DNA from: Larix sibirica
Lineage: Eukaryota > Streptophyta > Pinopsida > Pinales > Pinaceae
Assembly: GCA_004151065.3 (NCBI GenBank)
Contig: NWUY0300005593.1
Span: forward strand, 1-27,490
DNA length: 27,490 nt
Direction: 5' to 3'
The translations under genes were made by a program, and so were the position numbers. The notes under the pieces are model-generated. The model ran no database searches and was not told where the DNA came from. It saw nothing but the letters and a program-made list of their open reading frames with translations. Shown here one piece after another: positions 1-10,689 of the stretch (its first letter is position 1; each line of letters opens with the position of its first letter).

Positions 1-535
1 CATTTTGAGCAATAGGTGAAGGATTTATGAAAATTGCATTTGGGAAGGGTTGTGCCTTATTTAAATCTATTGCTTTGAGCTCTTGTATAATAGGAATTTC
101 TATTTGTTTAAAGTTAGCTATCCTGGGGGCTACTCCTCATCTAGGTTTCTATACTAATATAATGACCTCTCTTTTGTGGTCGTTAGGCTACCTGGGAGCC
201 TCCTCCCTTTTGTAATTTGGAGCATTTAGCCTGGGTATTAATTCATAAATATACCTTACCTTTATGCATTGAGCATTTTGAGCAATAGGTGAAGGATTTA
301 TGAAAATTGCATTTGGGAAGGGTTGTGCCTTATTTAAATCTATTGCTTTGAGCTCTTGTATAATAGGAATTTCTATTTGTTTAAAGTTAGCTATCCTGGG
401 GGCTACTCCTCATCTAGGTTTCTATACTAATATAATGACCTCTCTTTTGTGGTCGTTAGGCTACCTGGGAGCCTCCTCTCTTTTGTAATTTGGAGCATTT
501 AGCCTAGGTATTAATTCATAAATATACCTTACCTT
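1..535. repeat. 273-bp tandem duplication, two copies
   Basis: Bases 1-262 recur at 274-535 with a constant offset of 273. I count two mismatches (CTCCCTTTT against CTCTCTTTT, and CCTGGGT against CCTAGGT). The 11 bases at 263-273 complete the first unit. The first copy may be cut by the window edge, so more units could lie to the left. Both copies sit in a minus-strand Gag-like remnant. The 62-codon plus-strand frame open in each copy is only the reverse of that remnant. The very low divergence, compared with the heavily mutated surroundings, points to a recent duplication or an assembly artefact. Confidence 0.95.
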
Positions 536-1840
536 AGCCATTATGTTATCTTTAACCATTTGGAGTCTATCAGGAGACACATTGAATAGGTCATTAGCTT
601 GTTTGAAAACTTCTCCATCCTGAGTGGCCTCTTAATCTTCCATCATCAATACACCTTTGGACACAAGTTACACATGACTAGACTCTTCAACCTCATTACC
701 TTATGGGTGAAACAACATTTCTAAGTTCGAAAATGCCGTAGGTAACTCTTTATCCATGGTCTTATAATATTATTCATAATGGGAAGGCAAAGGAGACAAC
801 ATGTTTACCTATGCTCTAGGATAGTGTTACAACTCTTGCTTAGCTTCCCTTTGAGGTGCAGGGATGCCTCTTTTGTACTGGGGTTTTCCTATGATAAATG
901 ATTTTGGGCCCTTGTAGATTCCACTACAAAAGAGTGATTTACCTTCCCTTGCATGACTTTGGTGAGATCATTGGCCATGGCTTTGAGGATTTTTCTAACC
1001 TCCTAAAGGATCATGGGTTCTTTCCCAAAGGAGTTGACATCGTTCGCCTTACCTTTTCTTATATTGGTATATTCTTTCCTTTTTTTTAACGAAAATAGTC
1101 AAGTTTGTTATATTGGGATATTCTTTCCTATTAGGAGGGTCTTGTAATTTTTTTAGTGAAATTCATGAATCCATCATGTTACTTTCCACATATTTAGCAT
1201 CATTCAAAAGGGTCTCATGGTTAGGAGACCTCATTTCTCTCAAATGAAGGGATAAATTACCCTCAAAGGAGTAAGCATATCCTATCATGGAAGTTGCTTC
1301 CAAGGGACTAACATTCTCATGGATGTGGTAGTACAACTTGGTGAATTTTGGGACAAATTCACCATTGTCCATTTTCAAAGATTTGAACTCAATTAGATAC
1401 TATCTATTATCCTTTTTAACACCTAATTTATTTAAGAACTTATATATCAACTACCCCCAATAGGTTATAGAATTTTTGGGTAGATTTTGATATCATTCCT
1501 AGCTTCTCCTTCTAAGGAATGAATAAACATCTTTGAAAAAACTCATCATCTTCCACAGAAAAATTATCAATGAAATCTAGGAAGGTTATAAGGAAATCAT
1601 CTACAATTAAGCCATTCTCACCAATGAACTTCGATAGGAGTTTTAGATATCCATTTGAAAAGCACTAAGTTGATTTGTTGCGGGTAAAACCAAGGCTTTA
1701 AACCTAGCATCCAACCAAGGATTTGGTAGATTTTTCCCATCCATGAGAGAATTTGGACCTAAGATCCGAGGCCGATTAAGATTTGATACAGTAGAATGGT
1801 TTGTGTGGTGTATGAGAACTTGTAGGGTTAGAATAAACAT
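1..1840 (-). pseudogene. Gag-like remnant of an old Ty3/Gypsy-type element (element A)
   Basis: Read on the minus strand, this stretch encodes broken Gag-like protein. The N-terminal part starts at about 1840. A well-conserved block around 1640-1510 has the plant Gag pattern of LLSKFIGENG followed by a run containing FLDFIDNF and DEFFQRCLF. The 1378-1163 segment (FVPKFTKLYYHIHENV) resembles the usual Gag C-terminal half, with its run of aromatic and basic residues. Further down, 1090-860 and 660-1 continue as coding-like sequence interrupted by stops and frameshifts. I see no zinc knuckle, protease or RT. Element B is inserted about 60 bp upstream of the Gag start. The identification is from family pattern only; the exact lineage is open. 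Confidence 0.6.
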
Positions 1841-1897
1841 GATTTGAGATGATGAAGAGAAAGCATAGGATGATAAATTGGGGTTTAGGTGCTCTAT

Positions 1898-1902
1898 TTC
1901 AC
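1898..1902. repeat. Left target-site duplication of element B (TTCAC)
   Basis: TTCAC directly precedes the 5' LTR, and the identical TTCAC follows the 3' LTR at 8329-8333. Five base pairs is the usual duplication size for LTR retrotransposon integrases. The match defines both ends of element B. Confidence 0.9.
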
Positions 1903-2370
1903 TTTTAGAATCCTACCCTAACCAACCTTACTTTAGGAGTTAGTCATGTAATGTATACAACAATCTCTTTGTAATAAGGCCAAGTAGTTAGTAGTGAATA
2001 ATCTATGTAAAAAAGGTCTCTCTATTAATTAAGACCAACTAGGGAGTTGGTACTTATTAATTATTTGAATGTGTCAAGTAGTTAGGGTTTTGGATGTGGG
2101 AGGCCTATTTAAAGAGTTATAAGGATATGAATGGTTTTTTCATGAATTATTGTATCATATATCTTCTCAATTGAAAGGTCACCAAACCTTAAGAGGCATG
2201 TGAACATTAATTCCCAAATTTATTCTCATAAAATAAAACTTATTTCCTACAATATTTATATTTTCTATTGTCTAGTGTTTCTTGTTTTGCACTATAAATT
2301 TTGGTTTATTGCATCTTAAATTTGTTTATATCCTATTTTGTTTTAATTATTAGTTCTAAAGAACACCACA
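1903..2370 (+). repeat. 5' LTR of element B
   Basis: This aligns end to end with 7860-8328. The canonical TG start has become TT here (TTTTAG against TGTTAG in the 3' copy), while the end ACCACA is conserved in both. A TATTTAAA box at 2106-2113 is shared with 8063-8070 in the other LTR and is the likely core promoter. The PBS follows after two bases. Confidence 0.92.
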
Positions 2371-2372
2371 AG

Positions 2373-2384
2373 TGGTATCAGAGC
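2373..2384 (+). promoter_or_regulatory. Primer-binding site, tRNA-iMet type (element B)
   Basis: TGGTATCAGAGC is complementary to the 3' end of plant initiator methionine tRNA, the commonest primer for plant LTR elements. It lies two bases after the 5' LTR end, as expected for the minus-strand primer site. Confidence 0.93.
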
Positions 2385-2385
2385 C

Positions 2386-3352
2386 ACTTTACAGATCCAT
2401 TATGCCTCTAATATTTTCAGAGAGTTTTTTCTTAGGCTTGAGACATGTTCTAGCATCTTTAAATAACTGTAGAGATATATAATTCAGAAAGTAAAATTGC
2501 GGTTGGGGAAGCATGCATGTGGAGAGTACAATTGGCACTTAGTCACGTTATACCTTTCGTTGGCACAATTATTGTACACTATTGTAACCCCTATTGGTAC
2601 CCTTCAAGTAGTACCACATAATAAAACACATACATATGGAATCTCACTTCCACACACCCTCGATTATATCAGAAATACCTTAGGTCATCTGAAACTAGTT
2701 GTAGATAATCGAATCAATCGTCTTGTTACCGTAGTGGCACCAAGCATAGCACTCATGAATATACTCTCACATAGTTGGGTAATCAGGTAGTATGGCTAAT
2801 GGAACGGTTGAGCATCTTAGTTATAACCATGAGATATTGGGCTGAGTACTAGTGTTACACCTCGCACATATATTAGAGAGATATAGCACCTAAGAATACT
2901 TTGTGCCTAGGACCCTGGAAACCCTCGTTTATGTAACACACCAGTAAAATTTATACCTCTTTGCATTAAGAAGGAATTGAGACATTCTTCCATAATAGTC
3001 AGTGAAGTAACTAGATTCTATGTGGGTCGCCAACGAAATTCCTACATCTTTCCATCCAGAAGGAATTTGGGAAATCCATTAATGAAATAATATTCAATCA
3101 GCGGTAATAGTCCTATCAAAGTTATACAAATAAAATCTAGGGTTCCTAGAAACATTTATTTGTGACATATCTCAAACGACTACTTGCATCATGCCAATTG
3201 TTTTGATATATATATCTAACCCTTGTTGGGTGGTCCTAGAAAACCTTATTTGTGAAATATCTCCCTAGAATCCTTGCATCATTCTAATCCTTTTGATATA
3301 AAAATCTCAAAACTCTTTTTGTGTGGACCCAACATATACCTTTTCCACACCA
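2386..3352 (+). other. Untranslated leader of element B
   Basis: This is about 970 bp between the PBS and the probable gag start. It has no recognisable protein. A 97-codon open frame at 2497-2790 resembles nothing I know and is probably chance. The only structure seen is the tandem repeat at 3144-3326. Confidence 0.6.
3144..3326 (+). repeat. Two imperfect ~90-bp tandem units in the leader of element B
   Basis: Copy one (3144-3233) and copy two (3234-3326) both start TCCTAGAAA, contain TTATTTGTGA, CTTGCATCAT and TTTTGATATA in the same order, and end in GTGG after a TTGT-rich stretch. Divergence is about 20-25% by eye, comparable to that between the LTRs, so the duplication may be as old as the insertion or older. 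Tandem repeats are common in leaders of plant Gypsy elements. Confidence 0.75.
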
Positions 3353-4345
3353 ATGGTACACACTCGCAACCATAACACCCAAGGCAACCAAAGAACCTAG
3401 AGAAACTAGAGCGACATGGAGTCAACAACCCCAAATTAGCCCCCAATACCTTCAAGTTGGCATGAAAGTCGTGTAATTCGTGCTTATGGAATTCACATAG
3501 GTAGTGGATCAACTCAAAAGTGATAGGGTGAAAAACAAGATAGTGTCTGAGACTATAGCTCAACATGTCGGATAATCTGATCTGAAAAACAAAGAGCCCA
3601 CCTATGGATCCTTTGGCACTGAATAACCAAGCTCTCACACTTTTTTCCCAAAAGCACAACCTCACTCATTTGAGAATATAAATTCATGCAATCACTTTCC
3701 AAAGATTGACATGTGAAAATTTGACGACTCGTATCCCTCATGTTCTATTACTCAAATGGAACATTATTTTATCTCCATAGCATTACGAATGATCTACATA
3801 AGTTAAAACTTAGGGTTTTATATTTGGATTATGAAATATGACATTGGTGGAAATGGAACAAAAAATATTATCATTGTTATGTCCCTTCGATCCAATTTGT
3901 GAAGATCCTTCATGAGCGTTTTGACTATGACACTCACCCCTTAGGCAAACTGACCAAATTGAGCCAAAATGGCACCGTTCTAGACTATATTGCAACATTT
4001 GAAAAATTGGAAATTTGAACAGAAGGCCTCTTTGATTCTTTTTTTAGTAATGTTTCATCAATGGCCTCAGGGAGAAAATTCACACACATGTCCTTATGCA
4101 ATGGCCCTCCACTTGGTTGGAATCCTTTGAGAGAGACCAAGAAGATGAACCAATGATGAATTATCAATGCAAGCACCCTTCCTTTCCCAATTGCACAGTG
4201 TCTCCCATGGCTACTACTCTCAACAACTCCACCAACCAACCATTATGAATCCACTAGTTGACCCTAGATGCCATGGTTGAGCATCGGTGCGTCGAACTTG
4301 TCTACACCTATGATGAAAAATATTTCCAAGGACATAAATGCAAAG
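3353..4345 (+). pseudogene. gag pseudogene of element B
   Basis: A likely start at 3353 (MVHTRNHNTQGNQ) matches the polar N-termini of plant Gypsy Gags. The central Gag block is readable at about 3890-4160 across two frames: LGKLTKLSQNGTVLDYI, then FINGL, then a stretch around HVLMQWP, which is the usual Gag_pre/retrotrans_gag signature. The zinc knuckle at 4300-4345 survives only as YDEKYFQGHKCK. The first two cysteines are replaced (VYTY where C-x2-C is expected), while the GHKC half remains. Numerous in-frame stops and at least two frameshifts are present. In life this would be the capsid and nucleocapsid precursor. Confidence 0.75.
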
Positions 4346-4499
4346 AATAAAATTTATTTCAAATCAAGGCATCCCCACATGATCCCCTCAAGGAAACCAT
4401 GTCAGAGGCTCCCCAAAGACCCGACGTGGAGGATACAATGATCCCTTTGAAATATTCTCTCGATATGCCAATACAGGAGGAGCAACCCCAAATCTCACT

Positions 4500-5120
4500 C
4501 CATTCCCTATATGGTTTCTCTATGCCTCAGACATTGAAATTCATCGGCTACATCAAGCACTAGAAATTCATTGTATTGATTGAAAGTGGTGGCACCAATA
4601 ATTTCATTCATTGGCGAGTGGTTAAAGAAACCCACTATTATATCTGCATTAAATCCAATTTCTAAATTATGATAGCAAGTGGGGGTATGATGAAATGTGG
4701 GGGTCATTGTGAAAATGTCAAACTCTAAATGGGTGATGACCATCTCAAAACAAATATGTTCAATATTAACATGGGTGGTTGTGATATAGTTCTAACTGTT
4801 GAATGGCTCAGGTTTTTAGGTCCTGTCACCATGGATTTCATGGAACTCTCTCTCATTTTTACTTATATTTGGAACACACATTACCTTAATGGAATTACCT
4901 CTGGTTTTTCTGAAATTATCTCCTCCCATTGTATGGATAAATTACTGAAGAAATGCCACTCACGTGTCATTTCCCAATTCAATGACATTCAAGTCATGGA
5001 AATACCACGCTATATATTCACCCTGGCTTGCAATAGGTACTCTCCCAGTATCAATAGGATTTTAAAGAACCCAAGGATTTACCCCCATTCCATGGGGAAC
5101 ATGACCATGTTATTCCATTA
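4500..5120 (+). pseudogene. Aspartic protease region of element B
   Basis: The run TLKFIGYIKH is followed by the active-site loop VLIESGGTNNFI, where plant Gypsy proteases have D-S-G. The catalytic aspartate codon is GAA at 4582-4584, an Asp to Glu change. The downstream flap-side motif is preserved as GGCDIVLTVEWLRFLGPV, in an open frame at 4729-5121 that continues into the spacer before RT. Retroviral-type proteases process Gag-Pol as dimers, and Asp to Glu is expected to destroy activity. Stops interrupt the frame between the active site and the flap. Confidence 0.78.
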
Positions 5121-5149
5121 ATCCCAGGAATTCAAGCTCCCAATGTCTA

Positions 5150-6400
5150 CCCTTATCGCCACCATTTTGCACAAAAGATCGAAATTGAAAAAATCATTCA
5201 ATAATTATTGGAGGCCACCATCGTTCATCTAAGAACAAGCCCTTATTCTATGCTGATAGTTATGGTCCTAAAAAATGAAGGTGCTTGGTGCATGTTTTTT
5301 TATTTATGGGCTCTCAAAAAATTAACCATCAAATATAAATTTAATATTCCTATCATTGATTAACTCTTAGATGAGTTTCATGGAGCCAAATTCTTCACCA
5401 AACTTGACCTTCGCCTAAGATACTGAATTCTTCACCAAACTTGACCTTCACTGCGGATACCATCAAATCCATATGAAAGAGGAGGACATAGCCAAGACAA
5501 CCTTATGCACTCATGAGGGCCATTACAAGTTCTTAGTCGTTCCCTTTGGCCTATGCAATGCCCCATCCACTTTTCAGATCCTCGTGAATAAGATCTTCCA
5601 CCCTTTACTTTGCTATTTTGTCCTAGTTTTCTTCAATGATATCTTGGTCTACAACGCCACCTAGGAAAGCCACCTCAAGCACATTGTTCCTCGTACCTCG
5701 CAATTATTATAGGATTGCCCATTATTTGTCAAATTATCCAAGTGTTCTTTTGGGGCGATTGGTGTTGAATATTTGGGCCATATTTTGAGCTGGGGTGGTG
5801 TACTTGTGGCCCCAAAGAAAGTTGAATCTATATAGAATTGGCCCCACCAAAAATCTCAAGTGATTGAAGGGGTTCCTCATACTTACTAGACACTACTATA
5901 AGTTTGTCTAAAATTATGGAAATCTTGCAAATCCTCTTGTATCATTGTTGAAAAATAATGCTTTATCCTAGAATGAGCCAAAGGACCAAGCCTTCTCCTC
6001 CTAAAAGGATTCTCTGTGTACTATGATTTTTTTAGCCATGTCAAATTTCACTAAGGCTTTCATCTTAGAATGTGATGCCTTTGTTTATGGCCTATGAGTG
6101 GTATTACTACAAGATGGATTCCCATTAGCCTTCACTAGTAAGCATATCAGTGATGGGAACTTGGGAAAGTCCACCTATACAAAATATATGATGGGTATCC
6201 TTCACACCATCAAGACATGGCGACCATATTTGATCAAATGATATTTATAGATCCAGTCAGACCACTATAGTCTCAAGTATTTTCTGGAACAACGATTGTC
6301 CTGACATAGAAACATAAATGGGTCACTAAGATGTTGGGTTATGATTATGATGTCATATATAAGAAGGGTCATGGTAATGTGGTTGTGGGTGCCTTGTCTT
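5150..6400 (+). pseudogene. Reverse transcriptase and RNase H of element B
   Basis: RT motifs appear in order: KKLTIKYKFNIPIID, GAKFFTKLDL, then [26 protein letters not shown] and FFNDILVY. The catalytic pair, normally D-D, reads N-D (Asn codon AAT at 5635-5637). A 37-bp tandem duplication at 5389-5462 shifts the frame just before the QI block. The connection region (KVESI.NWP) and RNase H (FILECDAF, LAFTSKHIS, then NLGKSTYTKYMMGILHTI) follow, ending near 6400 in YIRR. Many stops are present. The enzyme would copy element RNA into DNA in the virus-like particle; this copy cannot. Confidence 0.88.
5389..5462 (+). repeat. 37-bp tandem duplication inside RT of element B
   Basis: AATTCTTCACCAAACTTGAC occurs at 5389 and again at 5426. 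Copy one continues CTTCGCCTAAGATAC and copy two CTTCACTGCGGATAC, so both encode the TKLDL-x-x-x-Y block of RT. Because 37 is not a multiple of three, the duplication puts everything after it into another frame. Confidence 0.88.
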
Positions 6401-6409
6401 AGAAATTTT

Positions 6410-7746
6410 AGGAGGAGGGTTCCCTCTCTACATTGTCCTTACTAGATCTAGGGTGGTTCGATGAAGCACATCAGGAATGGATGACCCGAATCACAATATA
6501 AAACCTCATCAAATGGATACAAGAATACCCCCCCCCTAGGTATAACTGGTACCAGAATATCTTGTGATATAAGGAGCACTTTTTTATCACCTCGGATTTG
6601 GCCTTAAAAAAACGAATATTAGAGGAATTAAATTTTACCCATAGAAATCTACTCAATCTTTCATAAAACCTATGAAATAATTAAGTGCTCGGTCTTATAG
6701 GAAGGCATGAAAAAATATATCCACAACTTTGTTGCAACCCGCGACACTTTCAAACGACATAAGGGAAAAACAATGAAGTCACCTAGTGCTTTGAAGCCAC
6801 TTCTGATTCCCAACCATATCTAGGTGGACATCTATGTATATTGCATCACGGGGCTTCCCAAGGAAGGCAATAAAATAGTCATTATGGTGGTAGTATATTG
6901 CTTGACCAAATATTCTCACGTTTGTGTCTTACCACACTCTTTTACACCTTCACTGGTGGAACAAGTCTTCCTAGATTAGTATTTAAGCTCTTACCTTCAC
7001 AAGCAATTTTTTGGCAAGAATTGTTTAAACTTAAGGGTACCCAGTTGAATCTCAGCATATCCTATTACCCCTAAACAGATGGTCAAAATAAAGCGGGCAA
7101 TAAATTCTTGGAAACCTATTTGTGATGCTTTGTGTCGAATAGGCCACACCATTGGGACCAATGGCTTCATCTGGATGAGTGGTGGTATAATACCACTTAT
7201 CATGGATCCACAAAGATGACACCATATGAAGTAGTGTAAGGCCAAAACCCCTTATCAATGATTTCCTATTTTCAAATCACCTCCAAGGTTTAGGCCATGG
7301 ACAACACACTTCAAACTAGATCACTTATTTTATGCACTCTTAAGGACAATATGGTGATGGATCACAATAGAATGAAACAATAAACAATTCACCATTGCTC
7401 TAAGTATTCCTTTAAAACAGGGGATCAAATGTTTCTTCGACTCCAACGTTACAAACAAACATCCCCCAAGTCTCATACACACCATATGCTAGCTCTGAAG
7501 TTTTATGGACCCTACACAATCCTCCAATGCATTAGATATCTAGACTACAAGCTCGCTATGCCAGATCACTCCAAGATTCACCTAGTATTTCATGTCTCTT
7601 ACCTCAAAAAAGTGGTGGGTTCTAATTGTAAAGTGAAAACTAGCTTATGTGAATTGGATAAGGAAGGCTCCATTTGGATCCAGCCAGTAGTAGTCTTACC
7701 TTCCAGGAATTACAATTGCACATGTACACAATCAAAGAATTTTTGA
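6410..7746 (+). pseudogene. Integrase remnant of element B
   Basis: The zinc-finger end is seen around 6660-6770 (HKTYEIIKCSV, then EGMKKYIHNFV and KRHKGKTMKSP). The catalytic core follows: a LPKEGNKIVIMVVV run at about 6850, SYLHKQFF near 6990, and sequence matching the TDGQTE-type block at about 7075-7100, then the W-rich block up to 7260. A C-terminal open segment (7429-7746) has the GPYTILQ, YKLAMP and FHVSYLKK pattern of the plant Gypsy GPF/Y-type module. The D-D-E triad cannot be read intact, because the core is broken by stops and frameshifts. In an active element this enzyme inserts the cDNA into the chromosome. Confidence 0.82.
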
Positions 7747-7830
7747 TCCAATGGAAATATACAATTCCAAAATATGCCACTTGGGAACCAACAACAACTT
7801 TACAGCAATTTCCACACCTTCAATGTTGAG
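7714..7830 (+). pseudogene. Chromodomain remnant at the C-terminus of element B integrase
   Basis: In the frame offset from the preceding module, the sequence reads IKEFLIQWKYTIPKYATWEP followed by TTTLQQFPHL. The pattern of LIQWK, a short loop, ATWEP and a following helix is that of a chromodomain (LVKWKG..NATWEP), which steers chromoviruses toward marked chromatin. A frameshift separates it from the integrase tail, and a stop follows near 7830. Confidence 0.75.
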
Positions 7831-7845
7831 GACAATGTTGCTTTT

Positions 7846-7859
7846 GAATGGAAATGGCA
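7846..7859 (+). promoter_or_regulatory. Polypurine tract of element B (degenerate)
   Basis: GAATGGAAATGGCA ends exactly at the 3' LTR start, where the plus-strand DNA primer is made. Two pyrimidines interrupt it, consistent with its age. Confidence 0.6.
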
Positions 7860-8328
7860 TGTTAGGGTCCTCCCCTAACTTACCTTACTTTAGGAGTTAG
7901 TGATGCAATGTATATGACCATCTCTTTTGAATAAGGTTGAGTAGTTAGTAGCCAATAATCAATGTAAAAAGGTTATCCTTATTAAGTAAGACCCACTAGG
8001 AAGTTGGTTCTTATTCATTATTTGAGCATGTGAAGTAGTTATAGTTTTGGTTCAAGGAAGCCTATTTAAAGAGCTACAAGGCTATCAATTGTTTTTATCA
8101 AGAATTATTGTATACAATCTCTTCTCAATTCAAAGGTCACCCTACATTAAGATGCATGTGAACATTGCTTCCTAAATTAATTCCCATAATCTAAAGATTT
8201 TTTCCTGCAATATTTATCTTTTCTACTATATAATGTTTCTTGTTATGGACTATAAATTCTAGCTTATTGCATCTTAAATATATGTATATCATGCGTTGTT
8301 ATAATTTTCAAGGCTAATCAACACCACA
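7860..8328 (+). repeat. 3' LTR of element B
   Basis: It starts TGTTAGGG and ends ACACCACA, 469 bp, and aligns with 1903-2370 over its full length at about 80% identity. It contains TATTTAAA at 8063-8070. TTCAC follows directly. Confidence 0.92.
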
Positions 8329-8333
8329 TTCAC
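8329..8333. repeat. Right target-site duplication of element B (TTCAC)
   Basis: It is identical to 1898-1902 and closes the insertion. Confidence 0.9.
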
Positions 8334-9887
8334 ATATGGGATTGTGGTATGAGTATGAGGACTCAACTCTCCATGAGTGACTGAAGGGACAAGGCTTCGT
8401 GATAGGTCTATTAGGTTAGATCCTTGATGGGGAAGGGATTGTTTAGACTAAAAGGTTGATGATGGATGAGATATATGGCTAGTTTAAGGAGGTGGTCAAC
8501 ACTAGTGGTAGTAGGTGAGAGTGGGATAGTAAAGTTAGGTTGGCTACCAATAGTTCTTCCAAGAAAATCCCTCTTTTGTTTATAAACCTCGCCGAAATCT
8601 TATAGAGGGAGGACCAAATTTAATTTGGACTGGGACCTTGTAACTATGGATTTAGAATCTATATTTATTGATAAATAGGTCACCCCATTGAAGTCTCTGT
8701 GTGGTGGAATTTATAGCCAAAAAATGTTCGTTGAATTCCTTTCTAAATTAAGGACTTATGTTCTTAAGCTGCCAAGGTGTTAATAAGCCATAACCTACAA
8801 CATTATCTTCAAATCATGAATTTACATACATACTTGTAATATAACATAAACAATGTTGCAGTTGTTCTATTGATTCTCTTCCTTTTTTTACTTAGGAAGA
8901 AAATCTTATGTTGAATACCAAGGATTGATTGAACTAAGTCACTCCTTAGAAAAGGTTCCACTCTATTCTATTTTTCCCTAGGTTGAAACCCTTCCCCAAC
9001 CAATGAATTAGTTGGTGTCTCTTACCTTTATTTTTCACTCTCTCTTTGAATTAGAGATATTAAAAATGGGCAGGAGCAAGGAAGGAGGAATTTGTAGGAA
9101 GGGTTAATAGGAAAGGGATAGTTGTGCAAGATGCACCTTGTTGTGCCAATTTAGGTTATCAAGCCAATCCTTAGGCCAAAGGAGAGGTGCCATTGATTTT
9201 TCTAAGGTATATGTACTGGTATTTCACCCTAGGATGACCTTTATTATCTATGAATCTCAGTTGTTTGGTTTTACAATAGAAACATGTGGGCCATGGAATT
9301 ATCTTTTCTAATTTTAGCATTAGTTTTTAAATGTTGTTTTGAAGGTGAAAGGGTAAAACACAATTCAAACAACAAAATATTAGACAAGACTAGTTATTTT
9401 GGGGTTCCTTATTCATGAATTCATAACTAGAAAGTACATGTACGATCATGAATACATAATGAAGAAGAGAGAAAGACATACATTCTTTCTAAAATACATT
9501 CATGATAGACAAAAAATCAAATGGGAAATATGTATATAGATACATTGATTCATTCAACAAGATGGAAGACATAAAGATGGAATGAAACCATAATAACATG
9601 CATGATATTTTAATGCTTCATTTAGTGGTAGTTTACCTCAATCCCAATTACGCAATACAATAGACAATTGTTCTTTATATTACAATAGGAGGGAGAAAGA
9701 GGGACTATTTAATATCGTTCTCGGGAATAGAGAGAACAGATAACGAGACATAGAAAAAGAGATGACATTGATCTCGTGAATCCGATTGCACTAAGCTCAC
9801 ACAAAATTTTGGTAGCTTGGTAGTATGAATTTGTCTAATACTTTTCTATGTTTTCAAGGCTTTGCTTTATAGATTTTCTTCTCTCTT
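8334..9887. other. Unassigned spacer between elements B and C
   Basis: By position this should begin with the 5' leader and perhaps the LTR of interrupted element A. I find no PBS on the minus strand, no LTR border, no coding remnant and no RNA gene. The longest feature-like runs are simple A/T-rich stretches. Confidence 0.5.
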
Positions 9888-10571
9888 TGTTATAGTTGTC
9901 CCATACTTGATATGGAAAGAGTGTGATTTTATAGTTAGCAAATTGTAGTAACATACGTCGTTGAGGAAAATTGGTGACTCGTGATGAGAGAACAAAAAAT
10001 AGGTTGATTGTCTCTTTCCATATAACTATTTTTGGTTTTTTGGTCTACGATGGTGGTAACTGAAAACAAGCAACACTCAAAATACCTCCACTGATTTATT
10101 CCATCATTCCATATCAGATACTTAGAAATACTCCTATTGGATCCTTGTTCTTATTGTACCTTCCACTTTGGGAGGAGGATGTTGTGAGGTCCATGGATGA
10201 TCTGGAAGTATTTGACAACATAACTACTACTTGTGGTACCTTTCCTTGTTATCCTCTGGTAGCATAATCATTTACCATACTAATCAACTTGTTGACCATT
10301 TTTCGTCCCTTCAAAATTCTAAAACATTTGTCCAAATCATGAGAGGGTCATATTCAATTGTCCCATAGATTGATTCAACCTAATCATCAAGGATCGGGTG
10401 GCATGTAACTCATTATTATATATATCAATGGAAGGGGATAATTTTCTTGTTTGATACAACTATCAAATAAGGGATGGAATCCCTTACAATTCTCTGATAC
10501 AAATCAACAAGGTGTAGCCTTAGTTGAAAATTTTAGGGAATGGGAAAACCATGGTTAATCATTGTACCCAT

Positions 10572-10589
10572 ATATGTCAGGAAATATTT
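10572..10589. repeat. Target-site duplication of the SINE-like insertion, left copy
   Basis: ATATGTCAGGAAATATTT, 18 bp, is identical to 10690-10707. Exact direct repeats of this length around a ~100-bp insert are typical of LINE-machinery retroposition. Confidence 0.8.
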
Positions 10590-10689
10590 TGTTTTGTAAT
10601 TTAGTACCCACGGAGTTTCAAACCGATGACCTATCACAAGGACTACCTTAACAGTACACCCATTCACTGTCTATTCTATGCCGGTGAGC
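10590..10689 (-). mobile_element. 100-bp SINE-like retroposon, minus strand
   Basis: Exactly 100 bp lie between two perfect 18-bp direct repeats. On the minus strand it begins GCTCACCGGC and ends ACTAAATTACAAAACA, a short A-rich tail. A pol III B-box-like element GGTTTGAAACTCC sits at 10624-10612; it matches GGTTCRANNCC apart from a C to T change at the CpG and one extra base. The A box is poor (TGGGTGTACTG, about 30 nt upstream). The layout recalls plant tRNA-derived SINEs of the Au type, mobilised in trans by LINE enzymes. Family membership is from memory of the pattern. A simple filler duplication is less likely given the exact repeats. Confidence 0.68.

Larger units (their letters stand above)
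1903..8328 (+). mobile_element. Complete but disabled Ty3/Gypsy chromovirus-type LTR retrotransposon (element B)
   Basis: The element is 6,426 bp with LTRs of 468 and 469 bp, a tRNA-iMet PBS directly after the 5' LTR, a weak polypurine tract before the 3' LTR, and TTCAC duplicated on both sides. Internal domains run gag, protease, RT, RNase H, integrase, chromodomain, which is the Ty3/Gypsy order. The C-terminal chromodomain remnant places it among chromoviruses. LTR identity is roughly 80% by hand alignment (about 90 differences over 468 columns), so the insertion is ancient. Every domain has stops or frameshifts, and catalytic residues of protease and RT are changed. It cannot encode its own enzymes. 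It sits in older minus-strand element A. Confidence 0.93.

Noticed and set aside
2497-2790. 97-codon plus-strand open frame in the leader of element B
   Set aside because: No recognisable motif, placed before the gag start of a heavily decayed element, and not needed for any known element function. Probably chance.
3279-3741. Minus-strand open frames of 128 and 62 codons
   Set aside because: They lie antisense to the gag N-terminus of element B, which reads as Gag-like on the plus strand. Cys- and Phe-rich shadow frames.
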